From Chiridota heheva (Eukaryota; Echinodermata; Holothuroidea; Apodida; Chiridotidae), in the NCBI GenBank assembly GCA_020152595.1, contig JAIGNY010000879.1, forward strand, positions 113,501 to 177,500: 64,000 nucleotides of DNA, read 5' to 3'. Below, in pieces: positions 60,317-64,000 of this stretch (position 1 is its first letter; each line of letters starts with the position of its first letter). Made by a program: the position numbers and the translations under genes. The notes below the pieces were generated by a model that was not told the origin of the DNA, ran no database searches, and was given only the letters and a program-made list of their open reading frames with translations.

Positions 60317-61246
60317 TCTTTACTTACTTGACTTAATTCCTTTTCCCCTCGTGGGGAAAAACATTCTTCTCCATTTTACTCTGTCGGCAGCCACTCGTCT
60401 TGCTTCCTTCCATGAATTTGACCCAATTCCTTTATCTCCCTCTCTACGGTGGCTCTCCTCCACGTCTCTTTTGGTCTGCCCACCTGCCCACACTTCTTTT
60501 ACTTTCTGGTGTCCAGGTCAGTGCTTTGTTGACAATTTCATCCGAGTTCACCTCAACACGTGACCAAGCCATCTCCGTCTCCTTACTATATTGCTGAAGG
60601 CCTCTGTTCCTGCCTGCCATCTTATTTCTTCGTTGGATACTCTTGTTGGCCAGCGAATGCCAAGTGTTCTTCTAAGGCACTTGTGCAAAAATCTATCCAA
60701 CCTGTTTTCGTCACTTTTGGTCATTTGCCATGTTTCGCTGCTGTAGAGTAGTACGGCGATAATGTTTGACTTGAAGATTCTTATCTTAGTTTTTCTGCTG
60801 AAGTGACTGCACTTCCAGATTTCTCTTAGTTTGTTAAAGGCTCCCTAAGCGTTTCCTATTCTTGCTCGTATGTCATCGGTAGCTCCGCCGTTTTTGGTCA
60901 CAACTGCACGTAGGTATGTAAATTTACTAACTTCTTCCACGTCATTTCTATCCAGCTTGATTAAGGTTCTTGGTTGATTACGTTGTATCTCATGCATGGT
61001 TTTTGATTTTGCGGTGTTTATCTCTAGTCCGACTGTATTGGCTCTAAGACTCAATTGACCCAACTTACTTTGCATGTGCCACTTGGTGCTAGATAGAAGC
61101 GCTATGTCATCTGCAAAGTCGATGTCCTTTAACTTAGTTGCCAATTTTCGTCTTATTGCTGTGTTTCCATTGACCACTGTCTGTCTCATGACCCAGTCAA
61201 TCACCAGTAGGACCAGAAGTCCTGTCATTATGCAACCCTGTTTGAC

Positions 61247-61279
61247 CAAAGAGTTGGCATTCTAATGCCAACTCTCTGG
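61247..61279. mobile_element. 33-bp palindromic micro-insertion with 6-bp target duplication
   Basis: AGAGTTGGCAT and ATGCCAACTCT are perfect inverted repeats around a TCTA loop. The insert sits between two copies of TTTGAC (61241-61246 and 61280-61285). Removing the insert and one copy restores the SGVKQGC reading of the LINE reverse transcriptase, which proves insertion rather than rearrangement. Insert plus duplication is 39 bp, so the frame is kept, but a TAG stop is introduced. Confidence 0.85.
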
Positions 61280-61348
61280 TTTGACACCTGATTTGACATC
61301 GAACCATGTAGGAGTGCCATTGTGGGCCAGCACTGCGCATCTACAATT

Positions 61349-61867
61349 CAGTAGGGGAGAATCCTGGACTTTTGGTGTAATAATAAATACACTAAAATTT
61401 GGAGCTTCGTATTCATTAAGATCCACGGAGGCCGCCATTTTAACAATAGTGATAACGTTAAGTCAATGGGGATTGTTAATGAGAACGCGGAGGGTATTTT
61501 TGAAAGGATGAACCGACATCAAATGAATATTCATTAGATTTGACCGCGGACTTTTTAATTTCATCGTGGACTTCGCGATAAAATAACAAAAGACTTTCGT
61601 TGACAGGTCGTTGACCTTTGAACAGCCCTCTCGACACACGATTCTGTGTTGGCTTAATCCATGGAGGTACCACCGCTGAATAATCGCTGATACCGTGTAC
61701 TTGCATCATACGTCACATGACACAAATACTACCATTCTTTTAGTAAAAATCGCATTGATTTAACGTTATCACAACTTAAAATGACGGCCTCCATGGATCC
61801 TAATGAATACGAAGCTTCCAGTTATGGTGTATTTTTTTATTTCACCAAAAGTCCAGGATTCTCACTG
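61349..61867. mobile_element. hAT-like MITE inserted in the LINE
   Basis: 519 bp. Ends CAGTAGGGGAGAATCCTGG and CCAGGATTCTCACTG, with arms of about 110 bp that are about 85% identical inverted copies (landmarks GAGAATCCTGGACTTTTGGT, CTTCGTATTCATTA, GATAACGTTAA). Flanked by the 8-bp CTACAATT (61341-61348) and CTGCAATT (61869-61876), one mismatch. CAGT ends and 8-bp duplications fit hAT elements. The LINE reads YAN-C across the site once it is removed. No transposase; a 78-codon minus frame in the centre (61476-61709) is unrecognised. Confidence 0.85.
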
Positions 61868-62779
61868 ACTGCAATTTGCATAAAGAGATTTCACCATATT
61901 TGTCAGCTTGGGAGGGATGCCGTAACGTTTCATGATGCTCCATAACGTTTCACTGTGTACACTGTCATAGGCTTTTTCAAAATCAACATAGCACACATAA
62001 AGGTTGCTATTCCATTCAACAGCCTGCTCGATAATGCTACGAAGAGTGAACATATGTTCGGTGGTACTGCGTCAACCCCTAAATCCAGCTTTCTTTATTT
62101 ACTGACTTTCGTGTCAACTCCACGATTATCACCCTGCCCAAAACCTTGGCTGGTACAGACATCAGAGTAATGCCCCGCCAGTTACCACATTCAGTCACAT
62201 CGCCCTTCTTTGTGAATATAACTATTAGTCCTTTGCTTCAATAATCTGGGATGGTTTCCATGTCCCAACATGCCCAAATCCTCCTGAACAGGTTGTTGTT
62301 GATTGTTGTTTTAGTGTCGGCTTTGAGTAGCTCACTTGTTATGCAGTCATGGAATTCATCCACTGTCTTTTGTCGCGCCTCAAACTTCTTTTTGTCTGTC
62401 TGTCTACCAGTCTACTGACTGATATTCATATCGCCACCTTTCATACAGACGCACTAATCTTGTATTGCACACTTTCCGTTTTGCTGCTTTTCTATTTTCT
62501 GCACTTATCCAGTTCTTACTTTCTTTTTCCTGACCCCCAGCACTTCTCTTGCAGTTTCGTTGTAAGTAACTTTCACCTCATTCCATCTACGTTTTAATGC
62601 CTGTGGTGTTTCCTCGCCAATTGGTGTCACTCCCTTCGTCGATGAGCGTCTGGAACCTGTTTTTTGATACCAACAGAAACTGTTGTCTTATTTCTGGTAC
62701 CTTCAGCTTGCTGTTTTCATATCTCATTTGTTTGCTTCTTTGCTTATTGGTAACCTTGCCTGGTCAGTGATAACCTGAT

Positions 62780-63540
62780 AACCAGATTATGGTCGCTACC
62801 CACATCTGTACTTCTGTAAGCACGTGGTGTTATGTATTGATCGCTTGAATCTGGCACAAACTGCCACATCGATCTGGTTCTTTGTACGCCTGTCTGGGGA
62901 AGTCCAAGTGTATTTGTGTATATCCTTGTGCAGTTGTGGGGAATCGTTGTCAGGTTGTTGTAGTCAGCAACAGCTTGTTTGCTGCGCAGAGCTGAACAGC
63001 TCTCTCCCTATTGTCGTTACGACTACAACATAAGCCATGTCTCCTTACAATGCATTTCTCGCCAACCAGGGATGGTCCCAAGTATGCATTCCAGTCGCCC
63101 ATACTGCCATAACAATAGCTATGCCGTGCCTTGCATGGTATGTTGTCGAGTGCACGTTAAAGCACCTCATAGAACTCATCTTTAGTCTCCTCGTTTGCAT
63201 CGTTGGTTGGTGCGTAGATCTGAATGATGATAGTCTTGATGTATCTAGAGAATAGCCTGACCTTCATTATTTTGTCATTCACAGGTTCCCAACTGTCCAT
63301 GCACTCTATCACTTCTTTGGTAAGTTGGTCATCAGCATGGCGAATCCGCTCATGTGTGCACCTTCATCCCGTCCAGAGTAAAGAATTGCTTCACCTGCCT
63401 CTGTTCTTATCCTACCAGAACCTATCGACCTGCACTCGCATATTCCAAGTCTATACTCTTTGCTTCGTTTACCATTTTACAATTTGTGCTGTTTTCCCTA
63501 TGCTGTACATATAGTACGCACATTCCAACACCCTACTCTC
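62780..63540 (-). pseudogene. LINE apurinic-type endonuclease, disrupted
   Basis: Minus-strand motifs in order: WNVRT (63513-63527, N-terminal strand), YSGRDEGAHMSG, QIYAPTNDA (63196-63222), GDWNA (63085-63099, catalytic Asp/Asn), HKYTWTSPDRRTKNQID, and RSTDVGSDHN (GSDHN at 62786-62800, the catalytic S-D-H motif). These are the hallmark motifs of the exonuclease-endonuclease-phosphatase fold in LINEs; the enzyme nicks the target DNA. Stops and frameshifts separate the motifs, so no complete protein can be made. Confidence 0.88.
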
Positions 63541-63723
63541 ATCTTTTTCTTTGGATCAGCAAACGACTTCATCAGCATGTGGGCTTCCTTGCGGCTTTGA
63601 CCCGTATCCGTCATCCTGTCTTCCTCCCACGTTATGAATCTATCTTCTGAAGTTTGACAAGTCGATGTACTGCTTCCATGGTAATTTAAATTAGTCAGTC
63701 AGTTTGTCTTCTGGTTGCTGTAA

Positions 63724-63987
63724 TCAATAATGTTTGACGAGGACGGGTGATCTGGTGATTAAACCAATGCTCAACATCCACTCTGGTGGACCGGGTTGAC
63801 TGTTTTCCTTCAGTGATGATTCCTGCCGTTGGGCCAATTTCTGCTGCCTCGTCCGCCAGTCCTGCATCGCGGCTGGATAATGTTGAGATCGCCAGTTCTC
63901 ACATACCCTAGCAGGCGGGGTGTAGCCGTTAATCCTTAACCCTACGTAGGCGTAATGTGTCCGGGAGTGTGAGGGCAACATGGCCAC
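63724..63987 (-). pseudogene. Open frame upstream of LINE endonuclease
   Basis: 87 codons on the minus strand, starting near the window edge, with YTPPARVCENWRSQHYP and AAMQDWRTRQQKLAQRQES. It lies where the 5' region of the LINE is expected, is in the LINE's orientation and ends shortly before the endonuclease. Probably the end of a first LINE open frame or 5' leader; it has no domain I recognise. Confidence 0.4.
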
Positions 63988-64000
63988 GAGTTCCCTCCGA

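Larger units (their letters stand above)
60330..62700 (-). pseudogene. LINE reverse transcriptase, disrupted
   Basis: Translating the minus strand in pieces gives, from the N-terminal side: a segment with KKGDVTECGNWRGITLMS and VPAKVLGRV (near 62130-62160); AGFRG-stop-RSTTEH; VDFEKAYDSVHSETLW (about 61940-61987, first palm motif); then, after the insertions, SGVKQGC; FADDIALLS (about 61090-61117, catalytic Asp pair); and a C-terminal part with ETW, FLHKCLRR, GIRWP and RWLGHVLR followed by a stop. The catalytic residues survive, but there is at least one nonsense codon, a frameshift between segments, a 519-bp insertion and a 33-bp insertion that adds a TAG. Role in life: target-primed reverse transcription of the element. 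Now a relic. Confidence 0.9.
60317..63990 (-). mobile_element. Decayed LINE, RTE-like (endonuclease + reverse transcriptase)
   Basis: Non-LTR retrotransposon on the minus strand, 5' end near or beyond the window edge. In order it shows an apurinic-type endonuclease, a reverse transcriptase and a C-terminal region, ending in a short AAGT-rich tail (complement of CTTTACTTACTTGACTT) rather than poly-A, as in RTE-type elements. Family assignment is from memory of RTE-like proteins and is not certain. Multiple stops and frameshifts plus two insertions make it non-functional. Confidence 0.85.

Noticed and set aside
61476-61709. 77-residue minus-strand frame in the hAT-like MITE as a transposase remnant
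   Set aside because: No RNase H-like or zinc-finger motif is visible; it may be chance in a 500-bp element.

Overview
This window looks like animal nuclear DNA: AT-rich, almost empty of coding sequence, with a splice-donor-bounded exon and dense tRNA-derived SINEs, miniature inverted-repeat elements (MITEs), a decayed LINE and many minisatellites. A marine invertebrate is my best guess, from the mix of an RTE-like endonuclease/reverse-transcriptase LINE, tRNA SINEs and TTAA-flanked MITEs. The phylum is not resolved. There are no prokaryotic operons, rRNA genes or CRISPR arrays.

The one credible host coding feature is a short exon at 22205-22411 on the + strand. It encodes a signal peptide and the start of a secreted or type I membrane protein and ends in a consensus GTAAGT donor in phase 0. 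A polypyrimidine-CAG stretch directly before its ATG suggests an upstream noncoding exon. Everything downstream on + may be its first coding intron or beyond; I could not recognise a second exon.

Layout: 1-16 kb holds dispersed repeats and a dense run of minisatellites (units of about 16 to 54 bp). 16-29 kb holds several copies of a foldback MITE family (F1, TTAA-flanked), a second family (F2), the host exon and dispersed repeats. 29-33 kb has a 50-bp minisatellite and a truncated SINE. 35-42.5 kb has more F1 copies, one carrying a nested TA-flanked element and one carrying a complete SINE plus a roughly 300-bp-unit tandem array. 45-54.5 kb is dominated by minisatellites and a 0.7-kb (AT)n tract beside a 39-bp-arm hairpin. 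55-60 kb has dispersed repeats, an intact F2 copy and (TA)n. 60.3-64 kb is a minus-strand LINE with readable endonuclease and reverse transcriptase, broken by a 519-bp hAT-like MITE and by a 33-bp palindromic insertion, each with a target-site duplication.

Most long open frames here are products of tandem repeats rather than genes. The informative structure is the nesting order of elements and the target-site duplications, which can be read directly. I found no convincing new biological system; the strongest novel-looking items are the 33-bp palindromic micro-insertion, the composite F1 element, and a dispersed family that carries its own small tandem array.
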